From assembly GCA_035625725.1 (NCBI GenBank), contig DASPPB010000085.1:1-64000 (forward strand): DNA of 64,000 nt, written 5' to 3'. Shown one piece after another: positions 33,614 through 42,617 of this stretch (positions within the stretch are counted from its first letter, which is position 1; every line of letters begins with the position of its first letter). Origin of the DNA: GJ-E10 sp035625725 (GTDB taxonomy: Bacteria > Pseudomonadota > Gammaproteobacteria > Burkholderiales > Burkholderiaceae_F). The notes under the pieces are model-generated. The model did not search any database, was not told the origin of the DNA, and saw only the letters and a list, made by a program, of their open reading frames with translations. The translations under genes were made by a program, and so were the position numbers.

Positions 33614-34495
33614 CTAGGCGGCGCGCGGTCGACGGGCCAAAGAGGCGGGCGACTCGGGCGCCGCGCTTGTGAGCGGATCGGCGCCATCGGGTGCGGCATG
33701 CGTATCCGACCGCATACCCGCCGCCAAGGCAGCGGCAACCGCACCCCTGGCCGCCAGTCGGATCCTGCTCAGCTCCCCGAGCACCCGGCTCGCATAGCCC
33801 CCATCGTCGGCGAGGTTGCCGGCACCTACGTAGAGCTGCAGACCACGCTCCACCGAGCCCCCACGGCGGATGACGTCGCTCAGAATTTGTGAGCCGACCT
33901 GTATATTGGCCACCGGGTCCAAGGCCGCCAGCGCGCCGTTGCCGCTAACAAACTTGCCGCCGTGCAGGCCAGGCATCACTTGCATTAGCCCACGGGCCCC
34001 GACCGGACTTTGGGCAAAGGGATTCATGCTCGACTCCACGGCGACGACCGCCAAGATCAGCAGGGGATCGATTTGCTGCGCCTGCCCAGCAACCCGAGCA
34101 GTTGCCACCATTACGCGGACGGCGTCGTCGGCCACGTGATAGCGGCGGGCCAGATAGACGGCGACGTTGGCTTCGGCCGGGGCAAGGTCGACCTGATTGC
34201 CGATGCGCAGTCCGTCTTGCTCATCGCTGGCCTCCTCCTCAGCCGTCGCCGCTTGCGCGGGTTCGTCAACGAGCGCTGGGCCCACGTTTGCGCCGATCTT
34301 CTCGACCGGTTCGCGCCACTCTGGCGCCAAGGCGAAACACACCAAGACAAGCAGGCTAATCAGGCCGATGCCTTCGAGCGCAGCCCGAGCGCCTTTGGCA
34401 ATCTGACGCCAAGGCTCAGCAAGCGACTGCCGGACGCTGCGACTTTGCACGCCACGACAGTCCGGGCACGCCTCGACAACGTTCGATTCAAACAT
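33614..34495 (-). CDS. Membrane-anchored lytic transglycosylase (SLT domain)
   Basis: A 293-residue protein with one transmembrane helix (about 43-58) and a periplasmic soluble lytic transglycosylase domain. The catalytic glutamate is E154 in AVVAVESSMNPFAQ, followed by GARGLMQVMP and the typical LDPVANIQVGSQIL. It should cleave peptidoglycan glycan strands. The short cytoplasmic N-terminus carries C10-P-D-C13, an unusual CxxC. The ATG at 34495 is set by AGAGGTG 5 nt upstream; an upstream GTG lacks such a site. The C-terminal tail is disordered. It is convergent with the small RNA. Confidence 0.88.
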   Translation of the reverse strand: MFESNVVEACPDCRGVQSRSVRQSLAEPWRQIAKGARAALEGIGLISLLVLVCFALAPEWREPVEKIGANVGPALVDEPAQAATAEEEASDEQDGLRIGNQVDLAPAEANVAVYLARRYHVADDAVRVMVATARVAGQAQQIDPLLILAVVAVESSMNPFAQSPVGARGLMQVMPGLHGGKFVSGNGALAALDPVANIQVGSQILSDVIRRGGSVERGLQLYVGAGNLADDGGYASRVLGELSRIRLAARGAVAAALAAGMRSDTHAAPDGADPLTSAAPESPASLARRPRAA

Positions 34496-34969
34496 TCGAA
34501 CACCTCTTCCCACCCCGTATTTGCGACTCTTATAAAAGTGAGTCGTCGCACACGAGAAACATGTCTGCCAAACGGCGCTATGTCCTCGGGATACCGCTTT
34601 GCGTCCCGCGCGACAAAGGCGCCGACTGTGCTGCGGTTACCGCCATACTTGAAGCTGGCTTATGCCGAGTGCCGGGCTAGAACTCATCGCATGTGGCGCG
34701 TGGCTATCGCGTCGCACAATTGCCGTAAGCGGCACGAAGAGAAAGCCCATCCAATGGGGAGCAATTGTACGGACTCGCCTATTTGCGTCAATGCTTTTTG
34801 TCATGAAACATGCGCTAGGCCAAAATCTGTCGCGGGAGATCCTTGTCCGATAACGCATACGGAAAATGTATTATCCTCAATAAATTAAAGCCAATTGCTG
34901 CGTACTTACGGGAAGTTCGCCGGCTAAATGGCGCTCTCGCGAGCGTCGATCAGAGAAAAAAATGCGGCC
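34496..34969. other. Intergenic region between transglycosylase and ubiD
   Basis: A 474 bp divergent spacer, visibly more AT-rich than the genes around it, particularly 34855-34895. It should hold both promoters. A -10-like TATTAT is at 34869-34874, but the nearest -35-like TTGTCC is 20 bp away, so no promoter is called. No RNA gene, terminator or protein gene is seen. Confidence 0.4.
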
Positions 34970-36493
34970 ATGAATTACACGGATTTGCGGGATTTTGTCG
35001 AGAAATTGACGCAACGCGGCGAACTTAGCCGCGTGACGGCAGAGGTCTCACCGGAACTCGAGATGACCGAAATCTGCCAGCGCCTGTTGCAATGCAGCGG
35101 ACCAGCGGTGCTTTTTGAGCGACCGCAGGGCTACGCCATTCCGGTCCTGGCAAACCTGTTCGGGACCCAGCGGCGCGTGGCCCTGGCGATGGGGGTCGAA
35201 TCGACGGCGGAACTGCGAAAGATTGGCGAGCTCCTGGCCGCCCTAAAAGAGCCCGAACCTCCGCTAGGCCTGCGCGACGCCATATCCAAAATCGGGATGC
35301 TCAAGGCCGCGCTGTGGGACATGGCGCCGCGCCGGGTGCGCGCACCGCGCTGTCAGCAGATCATTTGGGAAGGCAAGGACGTCGATCTGGGGAAGCTCCC
35401 GATCCAGAAGTGCTGGCCGGAGGATGCTGGAGCGCTGATCACTTGGGGAATGGTCGTAACACGGGGACCCAACAAGCCCAGACAAAATGTGGGGATTTAT
35501 CGCCAGCAGGTGATCGGGCCCAACAAGCTGATCATGCGCTGGCTGTCGCACCGGGGTGGCGCCCTGGACTTGCGTGACCATCGCCTTGCCTGTGGCGCCC
35601 AGCCTTTTCCGGTTGCGGTGGCTCTGGGAGCCGACCCGGCGACGCTGCTCGCAGCTGTCACTCCGATCCCCGATCAAATCTCGGAGTACCAGTTCGCGGG
35701 GCTGCTTCGCGGTTCGCGAACAGAAATTTCCGCCTGCCTGGGCAGCCAGCTCGATGTGCCGGCGGCAGCCGAAATCGTCCTGGAGGGCCACATACTGCCG
35801 GACCCGGCAAACGCCGACGGTGCGATCAGCCCCCAGAACCTGGCGTTCGAAACCGCCCTGGAGGGACCCTTTGGCGACCACACGGGCTACTACAACGAGG
35901 CCGAGCGCTTTCCGGTTTTCACCGTCGAGCGCATCAGCATGCGTCAGGACCCGCTATACCTCTCCACCCACACGGGCCGCCCTCCCGATGAACCCTCCGT
36001 CCTCGGGGCCGCACTCAATGAGGTGTTCGTGCCGATACTGCAGCGGGCGTTCCCGGAGATCGTCGATTTTTATCTGCCGCCGGAGGGCTGCAGTTATCGG
36101 ATGGCCGTGGTTTCTGTTCGCAAGCAGTACGCAGGCCATGCACGGCGCATCATGTTCGGCATCTGGAGCTTCCTGCGCCAGTTCATGTACACGAAGTTCG
36201 TGGTCGTCGTGGACGACGACATCGACGTGCGCTGCTGGCCGGACGTAATCTGGGCCGTGACCACGCGAGTCGACCCGCTGCGCGACACGGTTATGGTCGA
36301 CAATACGCCGATCGATTACTTGGACTTCGCAAGCCCGGTGGCGGGCCTGGGGAGCAAGATGGGTATCGATGCAACGAACAAATTCGCCGGCGAGACCCAG
36401 CGAATCTGGGGACGACGCATCGTGATGAGCGCCGAGGTGAAGGCGCGGGTTGACGCGATCTGGGACCAGCTGGGAATTATGGGCCGAAGCTAG
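34970..36493 (+). CDS. ubiD: 3-octaprenyl-4-hydroxybenzoate decarboxylase
   Basis: A 507-residue UbiD-family decarboxylase using prenylated FMN, acting in ubiquinone biosynthesis. N-terminal YTDLRDFVEKLTQRGEL (3-19), the conserved GPAVLFERPQGY, CQQIIWEGKDVDLGKLPI and DEPSVLGAALNEVFVP blocks, and the C-terminal KMGIDATNKFAGE match E. coli UbiD (497 residues). The ATG at 34970 gives the normal N-terminus. A UbiX partner is not in the window. KTSC-domain protein gene follows by 20 bp. Confidence 0.94.
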   Translation: MNYTDLRDFVEKLTQRGELSRVTAEVSPELEMTEICQRLLQCSGPAVLFERPQGYAIPVLANLFGTQRRVALAMGVESTAELRKIGELLAALKEPEPPLGLRDAISKIGMLKAALWDMAPRRVRAPRCQQIIWEGKDVDLGKLPIQKCWPEDAGALITWGMVVTRGPNKPRQNVGIYRQQVIGPNKLIMRWLSHRGGALDLRDHRLACGAQPFPVAVALGADPATLLAAVTPIPDQISEYQFAGLLRGSRTEISACLGSQLDVPAAAEIVLEGHILPDPANADGAISPQNLAFETALEGPFGDHTGYYNEAERFPVFTVERISMRQDPLYLSTHTGRPPDEPSVLGAALNEVFVPILQRAFPEIVDFYLPPEGCSYRMAVVSVRKQYAGHARRIMFGIWSFLRQFMYTKFVVVVDDDIDVRCWPDVIWAVTTRVDPLRDTVMVDNTPIDYLDFASPVAGLGSKMGIDATNKFAGETQRIWGRRIVMSAEVKARVDAIWDQLGIMGRS

Positions 36494-36513
36494 GGGCGGC
36501 GGGGGGGTGCGCA

Positions 36514-36726
36514 ATGGAGCGCAAGAAAATCGGTCGCGGCGGGATCCGCTCGGCGGGCTACGATCGCGACGCGCGCGAGCTCGAAATCGAATTCGATAAC
36601 GGCACCATCGTGCGCCACAGCGGCGTGGGCGAGGAGATCGCGCGTCGCTTCCTCTCGAGCGCAGCGCCGGTGAGCTACTACAAGGACAATATCGAAGAGG
36701 AGTTTACCCTCCGGCGCGTCCGATAA
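36514..36726 (+). CDS. KTSC-domain protein
   Basis: A 70-residue protein built on the KTSC pattern: RSAGYDRDARELEIEFDNGT (12-31), then a VGEEIARRFLSS helix and SYYKDNIEEEF. Such domains occur beside RNA-processing enzymes in other proteins and are of unknown biochemical role. GTG-free ATG start at 36514. It is 20 bp after ubiD, so possibly co-transcribed. Confidence 0.78.
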   Translation: MERKKIGRGGIRSAGYDRDARELEIEFDNGTIVRHSGVGEEIARRFLSSAAPVSYYKDNIEEEFTLRRVR

Positions 36727-36755
36727 GGGCGCACGCACGCGCCGCGGGCCCGTTG

Positions 36756-37334
36756 TTAGATCGGCCCGATGCCCGAGAGCGCGAGACGAAAGCGAATCTG
36801 CACCTCGTCGGCCACCAGCGAAGTGTCGGCCCACTCGCCGTCGCCAATCTCGAACGCCAGCCGGTGCACGACCAGAGCGCCGCTCGCGACAGTCAGCCCC
36901 GCGGCCTGCTCGAGCGCCACCGGCACCACCACGTCTTGCGCGTGGCCCTTGATGGACAGCCGGCCCTGGACTTCATAGCGGCCCCGCTCGAGGACCCGCA
37001 CCGAGCTCGATTCGAAAACCGCGCGCGGATAGCGTGCCGCATCAAACCAGGTCGGACGTACGATTTCTTGGGTGGCATCGTTCGTGGGCAGTTGCACGCT
37101 GCCCAGGTCCACGCCGATCGTGAACTGGCCCGTTTGCGGATGCGCGGGATCAAAACGCACCTGGGCGTCGAAGCTGCGAAAGCTCCCCGATACCGGCACG
37201 CCCATTTGCCGGGAGACAAAGGAAATCTCGCTTTGCGCTGGCACGAGTGCGGCCAGATCCGAGGCAGCGCGCACGGGACCGAGTGCGGCGAGCAGTCCCA
37301 GGGCCAAAAACAAGGGACGCAAAACGCGAGTCAT
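36756..37334 (-). CDS. yceI: YceI-family periplasmic lipid-binding protein
   Basis: A 192-residue protein with a signal peptide (about 1-24, ending VRAASD) and a lipocalin-like YceI domain (SEISFVSRQMGVPVSGSFRS onwards, then YEVQGRLSIKGHAQDVVVPV). Family members bind polyisoprenoids such as ubiquinone precursors. The ATG overlaps the stop of the cytochrome b561 gene by 4 bp (ATGA), and both proteins often occur together. Predicted location is the periplasm. Confidence 0.92.
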   Translation of the reverse strand: MTRVLRPLFLALGLLAALGPVRAASDLAALVPAQSEISFVSRQMGVPVSGSFRSFDAQVRFDPAHPQTGQFTIGVDLGSVQLPTNDATQEIVRPTWFDAARYPRAVFESSSVRVLERGRYEVQGRLSIKGHAQDVVVPVALEQAAGLTVASGALVVHRLAFEIGDGEWADTSLVADEVQIRFRLALSGIGPI

Positions 37335-37906
37335 GGACCTTTCGAAGCCTTGGAATCGTGCAGCCGCAGCGGCGACATTCTCCAAAGCAGCGAATCGCGT
37401 TCGATGAACTGATGCTTCAGGGCCGCGCCCACATGGATTGCAACGACCGCGGCCAAGGTGAAGGCGAGCGTCGAATGCACCTGCTGCAGCGCGTGGGCGA
37501 GGGGCTTGTCCACCGGCACGAAGTCCGGCAGAGGGACAAGCCCGAACCAGACCACCGGAAAGCCCGAGGCCGAACTGTAGGCCCAGCCGGCCACGGGCAC
37601 GAGAAAAAACAGCACGTACAGCAGCAGGTGCGTGCCGTGGGCCAAACGCGCCTGCAGCGCGCTCATCGAGGCCGGCAAAGCGGGCGGGCGGTGGCGCCAG
37701 CGCCACCCGAGTCGAAGCGCCGAGAGCACAAGAATTGAGATTCCCGCCCACTTGTGCCAGTTGAACAGTCGCACCCGCGTAGGCGAGAGCTTCAAATCCG
37801 CCATATACAGGCCGACGCAAAAGGACCCCACCAGCGCCAGCGCCAGCAGCCAGTGCAAGGCGATCGCAACATCCGTGTATCGCTCGGATTGGTCCGACGA
37901 TGCCAT
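37331..37906 (-). CDS. cybB: Cytochrome b561
   Basis: A 191-residue di-heme membrane cytochrome with four transmembrane helices (about 12-33, 50-67, 90-111, 145-165). Candidate heme-ligand histidines are H18 (ALHWL), H51 (NWHKW), H93/H90 (AHGTHLLLY) and H158 (AIHVGAALKH). It should move electrons from quinol to acceptors and may reduce superoxide-linked partners. The ATG at 37906 fits the family start. It precedes yceI, a common pairing. Confidence 0.92.
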   Translation of the reverse strand: MASSDQSERYTDVAIALHWLLALALVGSFCVGLYMADLKLSPTRVRLFNWHKWAGISILVLSALRLGWRWRHRPPALPASMSALQARLAHGTHLLLYVLFFLVPVAGWAYSSASGFPVVWFGLVPLPDFVPVDKPLAHALQQVHSTLAFTLAAVVAIHVGAALKHQFIERDSLLWRMSPLRLHDSKASKGP

Positions 37907-37995
37907 GGTCCAGGGCCCTCCAACCCGTTGTTCCGGCCAAAGGCCGCACGCGTTAGCCGCCCGCAGTATATAAAAGTGCACTGACCGGGCGCCGA

Positions 37996-38718
37996 TTAGG
38001 GAATCTGGGCCGAGGGCAGGTTCCTCTCGATTGCCTCGGCGCGCTGCGACAGATAGGCGGCATCGCGGTGATGGTCGAAGAATCGCGGACTTGGCAGCAT
38101 CGCGGCCATCCGCGCAGCCTGATCGGCGTCGAGTTGCAGCGCCGACACACCATAGTAGTGACGGGCCGCGGCCTCGGCCCCGAACACACCGTCGCCCCAT
38201 TCGACGATATTGAGGTACACCTCCAGTATGCGGCGCTTATCCCAGACCGCCTCGATCATGAGGGCGATGAGCAGTTCTTGGGCCTTGCGCAAATAGCTGC
38301 GGTGCGCCGTGAGAAACAGGTTCTTGGCCAATTGCTGCGAAATCGTCGAGCCACCGCGCACCATGCGGCCGCGGCGAAGATTGTCTGAATAAGCCTTTTC
38401 CATGGCCTCCCAGTCCACGCCTTCGTGGCTCAGAAACCGTGCGTCCTCGGATGCGACAACCGCCCGCTTCAGGTACGGCGAAATACGCGCGTAGTCGACC
38501 CAAACCTTCTGCAGCGAGCGCGGCGCGCGCGCCGCGGTGCCCGGCGCCGGCCGCTCCAGGCGCTCTAGTTCGCGCTGCATGAACGCCGTCTGCCCCGGGT
38601 TATGCCATCTCCAAAACACGATGCACGCGAAAAACCACAACTGCAGCGCCAGCATCAACGCGAGCAGCGCAAGGGCGGCGCGTCGGATCCAGATTCGCGC
38701 CCGGACCGCGGCCGACAT
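37996..38718 (-). CDS. mtgA: Monofunctional biosynthetic peptidoglycan transglycosylase
   Basis: A 240-residue GT51 glycosyltransferase polymerising lipid II into glycan. One N-terminal membrane helix lies about 14-36. The catalytic glutamate is in ASEDARFLSHEG (about 88-99) and RGGSTISQQLAKNLFL follows (about 115-130), then YLNIVEWGDGVFGAEAAA. No transpeptidase domain is present, which distinguishes it from class A PBPs. The ATG overlaps the aroE stop by one base (TGATG). Same strand as aroE and the TonB-like gene, a common betaproteobacterial order. Confidence 0.93.
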   Translation of the reverse strand: MSAAVRARIWIRRAALALLALMLALQLWFFACIVFWRWHNPGQTAFMQRELERLERPAPGTAARAPRSLQKVWVDYARISPYLKRAVVASEDARFLSHEGVDWEAMEKAYSDNLRRGRMVRGGSTISQQLAKNLFLTAHRSYLRKAQELLIALMIEAVWDKRRILEVYLNIVEWGDGVFGAEAAARHYYGVSALQLDADQAARMAAMLPSPRFFDHHRDAAYLSQRAEAIERNLPSAQIP

Positions 38719-39551
38719 CAGCCCGGCGAGGCCTCGCCGTCCAGCTTGCGCCGCATCTCGCGGTAGACGCTCGCAGTCTCGGGCCGAACCCCGCGCCACA
38801 GGGCGAAGGACTCCGCGGCCTGTTCGATCAGCATGCCGAGGCCGTCGCTCACGCGCCGCGCCCCGCCCGATTTGGCCAAACACATGAATGGCGTCGCCGC
38901 AGGGGCGTAGACGAGGTCGTAGGCCAGCACGCAGTCATCGAAGGTCTCCGGATCGATCGACGGCGCATCGTGGCTCAGACTGCTGGAGGTTCCGTTGATG
39001 ATCAGGTCAAAATGCTCCGCGGGAACTTCATCGAAGCGAATCGCTTCGACGCCAAATTCATCGGCGAGCTCCTGTGCCCGACCGTGCGTGCGGTTGGCCA
39101 CCGCGATCCACTTGGGCCGCTCCTCGAGCAGCGATGCGACCAGCCCGCGAACGCCACCGCCAGCGCCCAGGATCAGTATCGCCGAGCCGGCAACCCGAAA
39201 ATCGAGCCGATGCCGCAAGTCGCGCACAAAACCGATGCCATCGGTGTTGTCCCCGAGGATGTGGTCACCGTCAAATTTGAGCGTGTTGACGGCGCCCGCC
39301 AGTCGCGCCCTCGGGCTCAGGTCATCGGCCAGCTTCGCCGCATCGATCTTAAACGGAATGGTTACGTTCAGGCCCAGGTAGCCGTTGTCGCGCAAAGCCA
39401 GAGCAAAATCATCAAAGCCGTCGAGTGGTGCCTCCAACTTCTCGTAGCTCACACCCTGCCCCGTGAGACGCGCGAACATCCGATGAATGTCCGGCGAGCG
39501 GCTGTGTGCGATCGGATTGCCGACAACAGCGTAACGGTCCGGAGGCTTCAT
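38718..39551 (-). CDS. aroE: Shikimate dehydrogenase
   Basis: A 277-residue AroE reducing 3-dehydroshikimate with NADPH. N-terminal substrate residues AVVGNPIAHSRSPDIH (8-23), the catalytic lysine in NVTIPFKID, DNTDGIGFVRDL, and the nucleotide-binding GAGGGVRG are all visible. It starts 3 bp after the TonB-like gene stop. AroQ, the preceding step in the shikimate pathway, is encoded at 46.1 kb. Confidence 0.94.
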   Translation of the reverse strand: MKPPDRYAVVGNPIAHSRSPDIHRMFARLTGQGVSYEKLEAPLDGFDDFALALRDNGYLGLNVTIPFKIDAAKLADDLSPRARLAGAVNTLKFDGDHILGDNTDGIGFVRDLRHRLDFRVAGSAILILGAGGGVRGLVASLLEERPKWIAVANRTHGRAQELADEFGVEAIRFDEVPAEHFDLIINGTSSSLSHDAPSIDPETFDDCVLAYDLVYAPAATPFMCLAKSGGARRVSDGLGMLIEQAAESFALWRGVRPETASVYREMRRKLDGEASPG

Positions 39552-39554
39552 CGG

Positions 39555-40463
39555 TCAATGTGGCGACTCAGCGGCATCGGCGCGCGTGGCAAACTGGTCA
39601 TTCGTGAAGATCCAGCTGCGGGTGATTTCCAGTCGGTCGGTGTCGCGTGCCATGTCGGGTGGGAAGGGTGCAAACGGTGCCGATAGCTTAACAATACGCT
39701 GCGCAGCGCTGTCAAGCACGGCGGAGCCGGACGATTGTTCGATTATGGACTCCACGAGCGAACCGTCGCGGTCGATCACGACCGTCATGCGCAGGGTCCC
39801 GTAGATTTTCCCGCGCGCCGCCTCCGGGTAATTATCGTTGCCGATTTTCTCGATCCGGGCACGCCACTCCTCAAAATAGCGCGCAAAACGGTAGGCCGAC
39901 GTGCTCGGCATAAAATGGTGCACGCGCGGGCGCTTTTGGTAGTCTGAGATCTCCTTGGCGATCTCGGCCTGCATGCGGGCGAGCTGTTGCTGGGATCGGC
40001 GTGTTGCGTCGCTACCGTGCACGGCCGGCGTGGTGTGGCGTTGCACCGCAGCCGAGGACAGATTGGCTTTGTAAGCTTCCAACAGCTGGCGCTGGTCCTC
40101 TTCGAGCTGCTCGACAGCGTGGCGCGCCGCCTCAAGCGCGTCGCCGTCGGCCACCAGCGGCGCATTGGGCAAGGGGGAACTGCGCCGGCCCTCTTCGTTT
40201 GCGCCTCCGCCCTCCAGGTTGACTTGGGCGCTGGCCTGCGCCGTCGCCGGGCGCTTGTCGCTGCGCGCATTGACCAGAATCACCTCGAGCGGCGGCGCCG
40301 AAGCGATGTGATGGAAGAATTCGGGGTCGACAAACCGGATTGCGAGCACGGCGACGTGCAAACCCACTGACACGGCCAAGGCGGAGAGCAGCACACGGTT
40401 AGCCAGCAGTCCGCCGGTCGATCCTACGTAGGTGCGCATTGCCCGTGCAGCCAATCCCATCAT
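39555..40463 (-). CDS. TonB-family protein
   Basis: A 302-residue TonB-like protein. One N-terminal membrane helix (about 22-45), a long alanine/glutamine-rich coiled-coil middle (about 100-185), and a TonB-C-type domain from about 215 (KIYGTLRMTVVIDRDGSLVE, then FAPFPPDM). It probably transmits ion-motive force to outer-membrane receptors or works as a periplasmic partner; no exbB/exbD adjacent. The ATG at 40463 is followed by another ATG. Located just before aroE in a shared transcript. Confidence 0.82.
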   Translation of the reverse strand: MMGLAARAMRTYVGSTGGLLANRVLLSALAVSVGLHVAVLAIRFVDPEFFHHIASAPPLEVILVNARSDKRPATAQASAQVNLEGGGANEEGRRSSPLPNAPLVADGDALEAARHAVEQLEEDQRQLLEAYKANLSSAAVQRHTTPAVHGSDATRRSQQQLARMQAEIAKEISDYQKRPRVHHFMPSTSAYRFARYFEEWRARIEKIGNDNYPEAARGKIYGTLRMTVVIDRDGSLVESIIEQSSGSAVLDSAAQRIVKLSAPFAPFPPDMARDTDRLEITRSWIFTNDQFATRADAAESPH

Positions 40464-40536
40464 TACTCAGGCACAATCGCCCGTCGAGCGGGGATTGTAG
40501 CCATGCGCGCTGTGCGGCATCGGGCCGGGCGCGGGG

Positions 40537-42495
40537 CTATCGTGCCGGCTCATCCAGACGACCGAGAGCGGCCGCACCATTGTCGGCAAGCGCAGAGGCG
40601 GCCTCTTCGGATTCCTCGGCGGGGCCCTCGGGCGCAAGCACCCGCACGATGCGCGCGTTGGGCGTCAAATCGACCAGATCGATCTGCGCGATCTCCAGCT
40701 CCAGCCGCTGGCCACGCTCATAGGACAGCGCGCCGGCGAGGCGGGTGGTCATCGGCAATCCGATGAGACGCACCCATTCTCCCTTGAGCACGCGCGCCTC
40801 GATGCGCCGGATTCCTTCCTGCTGCAGCCAGCGCAGGCTCCAGTAGCGTTCCATGAGCTCCTGAAATTCCGCATACGCGGTATACGCTGCGTCGAACCCG
40901 GAAATCACGGCAAACAGATCCGCGTCGCCCCGCTGGTGCGGAGCCGGATTGCCCAGCACCGCGGCGATCAACTGGCGCTGGTTGACCAAATCCACATAGC
41001 GGCGCAAGGGCGAGGTGCACCAAGCGTAATGCGACACCCCGATTCCCTCGTGCGGCGACGGCGAGGTGGACATGCGCACCCGGCCCTGACTCTGGGAGCG
41101 ATACACGCCGACCATGCCGAGCTCGTCGAGCCAGGCTCCCCAGTGGCTGTTGGCGCGAATCATGAGCTCGGAGACGATTCGATCCAGCGGAGCGTCGCGG
41201 CGGCGCACCCGCATGCGCACGTGCGCCCCCTCGCCTTCTCCGTCCAGAAGCACGCAGACCTCCTCGCGGCCGGCCGCTTCGGGGCGGCCGCGCAGCTGCT
41301 CGCGCTCGGCTCGCAGAGCGTTGGCAACACGCCACAGGAGAGCCAGCTCCGTGGCAAAGGTGTGTTGCAGCCCGCCGGCGCCTAGTGCCTGCTCGGTCAC
41401 CTCGCGCTCGAGCTCGTCGTGCCGCAGATTGGCTGCGACTTCGACCGTCTCGATTGCGCTGCGTGCGCCGCGCAGCGCAAGCGTCGCCGCTTCCAGCTCC
41501 AGATACAGCGACAGCGCCGGCACGCGGCGACCTTCGGTGAGCGAAAAGGCGTCGATCCACGCATCGGGCAGCATGGTGAACTTCAGGCCCGGAGCGTAGA
41601 CCGTCGACATCCGAGCGCGCGCGACCAAATCCACGGGATGGCCGCGCACCACGCACAGCGCGGGTGCCGCGATGTGTATGCCGACGGTCAGCGTTGCACC
41701 CGTTTGCCGCACCGAAAAGGCGTCATCGATCTCGGTGGTGTCGCTGTCGTCGATCGAAAACACGGGCGCCTGCGCCGCGGGTAGGTTTTGCCCCGCGGCT
41801 TCGGGCTCGGGCAGCTCCGGCGCGAACTGCACTCCGCGCGGAAACGCGCGCGCGAGAAAGCTCTTTGTATGCCACTCGTAGGGCGAAGAAACCGCCCCGC
41901 GCGCCAGCAAGAGCCGCAGCGGAGTGGTCTGCAACTCGTGGGCGGCCTGCTCGAGCGCCTTGAACTCGATCGCGTTGCGATCGCCGACAAGGAGCAGCTC
42001 CGCCCCCAGCGCCGCAATCTTCGCCGGAAGGCCGCCACCGACAAGTTCCTCGACCATCTGGGCGCGCTGCTGCTCTTGGGCTCGCCGTCGCTCGATGGCC
42101 GTCAGCGCCGCGCGCAGCACCTCGGGCGCGGCCGGCCGGAATCGCCCGCGCCCCTTGCGCTGGAAGTACACCGGCGCAGACAGTAACGCCATCAGAACGG
42201 CCGCCGCCTCCACGGCCGTCGGATCGCGCCCGCAGTACTCAAAGGCCAGCTGCTCAAAGCCAAACTCCTGCTGTGGTGCACATTGCCACAAAAACTCCGC
42301 ATCCATTTGCGCCGCCTCGGCGCGTGCGGCCGCGAGCAGCTCCTCGGCCCGCGGTTGTTCAAAGCGCAACAAAATCGCGGCAGCCTTCACCTTGATGCGC
42401 TTGCCGCTGACCGAATCGACTTGGCAGGAAGTCTCCGTGGCCGCTCGTACGGTGCCCGCCTTGAGCTCGCCATCGTCCTCGAACAAGACTTGCAT
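40537..42495 (-). CDS. rnb: RNase II/RNB-domain exoribonuclease
   Basis: A 652-residue RNase II-family protein. The central RNB domain starts near residue 245 with the catalytic acidic cluster SIDDSDTTEIDDAFSV and GIHIAAPALCVVRG, continues to MSTSPSPHEGIGVSHYAWCTSPLRRYVDLVNQR written here in part (TSPLRRYVDLVNQR). N-terminal cold-shock-like domains are poorly recognisable and the first 230 residues are divergent; the C-terminal S1-like region is weak. It probably degrades RNA 3' to 5'. The ATG at 42495 has no long alternative. Confidence 0.86.
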   Translation of the reverse strand: MQVLFEDDGELKAGTVRAATETSCQVDSVSGKRIKVKAAAILLRFEQPRAEELLAAARAEAAQMDAEFLWQCAPQQEFGFEQLAFEYCGRDPTAVEAAAVLMALLSAPVYFQRKGRGRFRPAAPEVLRAALTAIERRRAQEQQRAQMVEELVGGGLPAKIAALGAELLLVGDRNAIEFKALEQAAHELQTTPLRLLLARGAVSSPYEWHTKSFLARAFPRGVQFAPELPEPEAAGQNLPAAQAPVFSIDDSDTTEIDDAFSVRQTGATLTVGIHIAAPALCVVRGHPVDLVARARMSTVYAPGLKFTMLPDAWIDAFSLTEGRRVPALSLYLELEAATLALRGARSAIETVEVAANLRHDELEREVTEQALGAGGLQHTFATELALLWRVANALRAEREQLRGRPEAAGREEVCVLLDGEGEGAHVRMRVRRRDAPLDRIVSELMIRANSHWGAWLDELGMVGVYRSQSQGRVRMSTSPSPHEGIGVSHYAWCTSPLRRYVDLVNQRQLIAAVLGNPAPHQRGDADLFAVISGFDAAYTAYAEFQELMERYWSLRWLQQEGIRRIEARVLKGEWVRLIGLPMTTRLAGALSYERGQRLELEIAQIDLVDLTPNARIVRVLAPEGPAEESEEAASALADNGAAALGRLDEPAR

Positions 42496-42617
42496 GGGTC
42501 AGACAATAGCGCGCCGATGCATAGCGTTGCGCCCGTCACGGCGCAAGGACGCGTCGATCCCGCCGTTGCGATCAGCCAGCGCGCACGCACGCGTTAGCGC
42601 ATTGCTTCGGAGGCCGC

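Noticed and set aside
40476..40499. Imperfect inverted repeat ACAATC/GATTGT between the RNase and TonB-like genes
   Set aside because: One base is missing in the arm and no T-run follows, so it is neither terminator nor clean operator.
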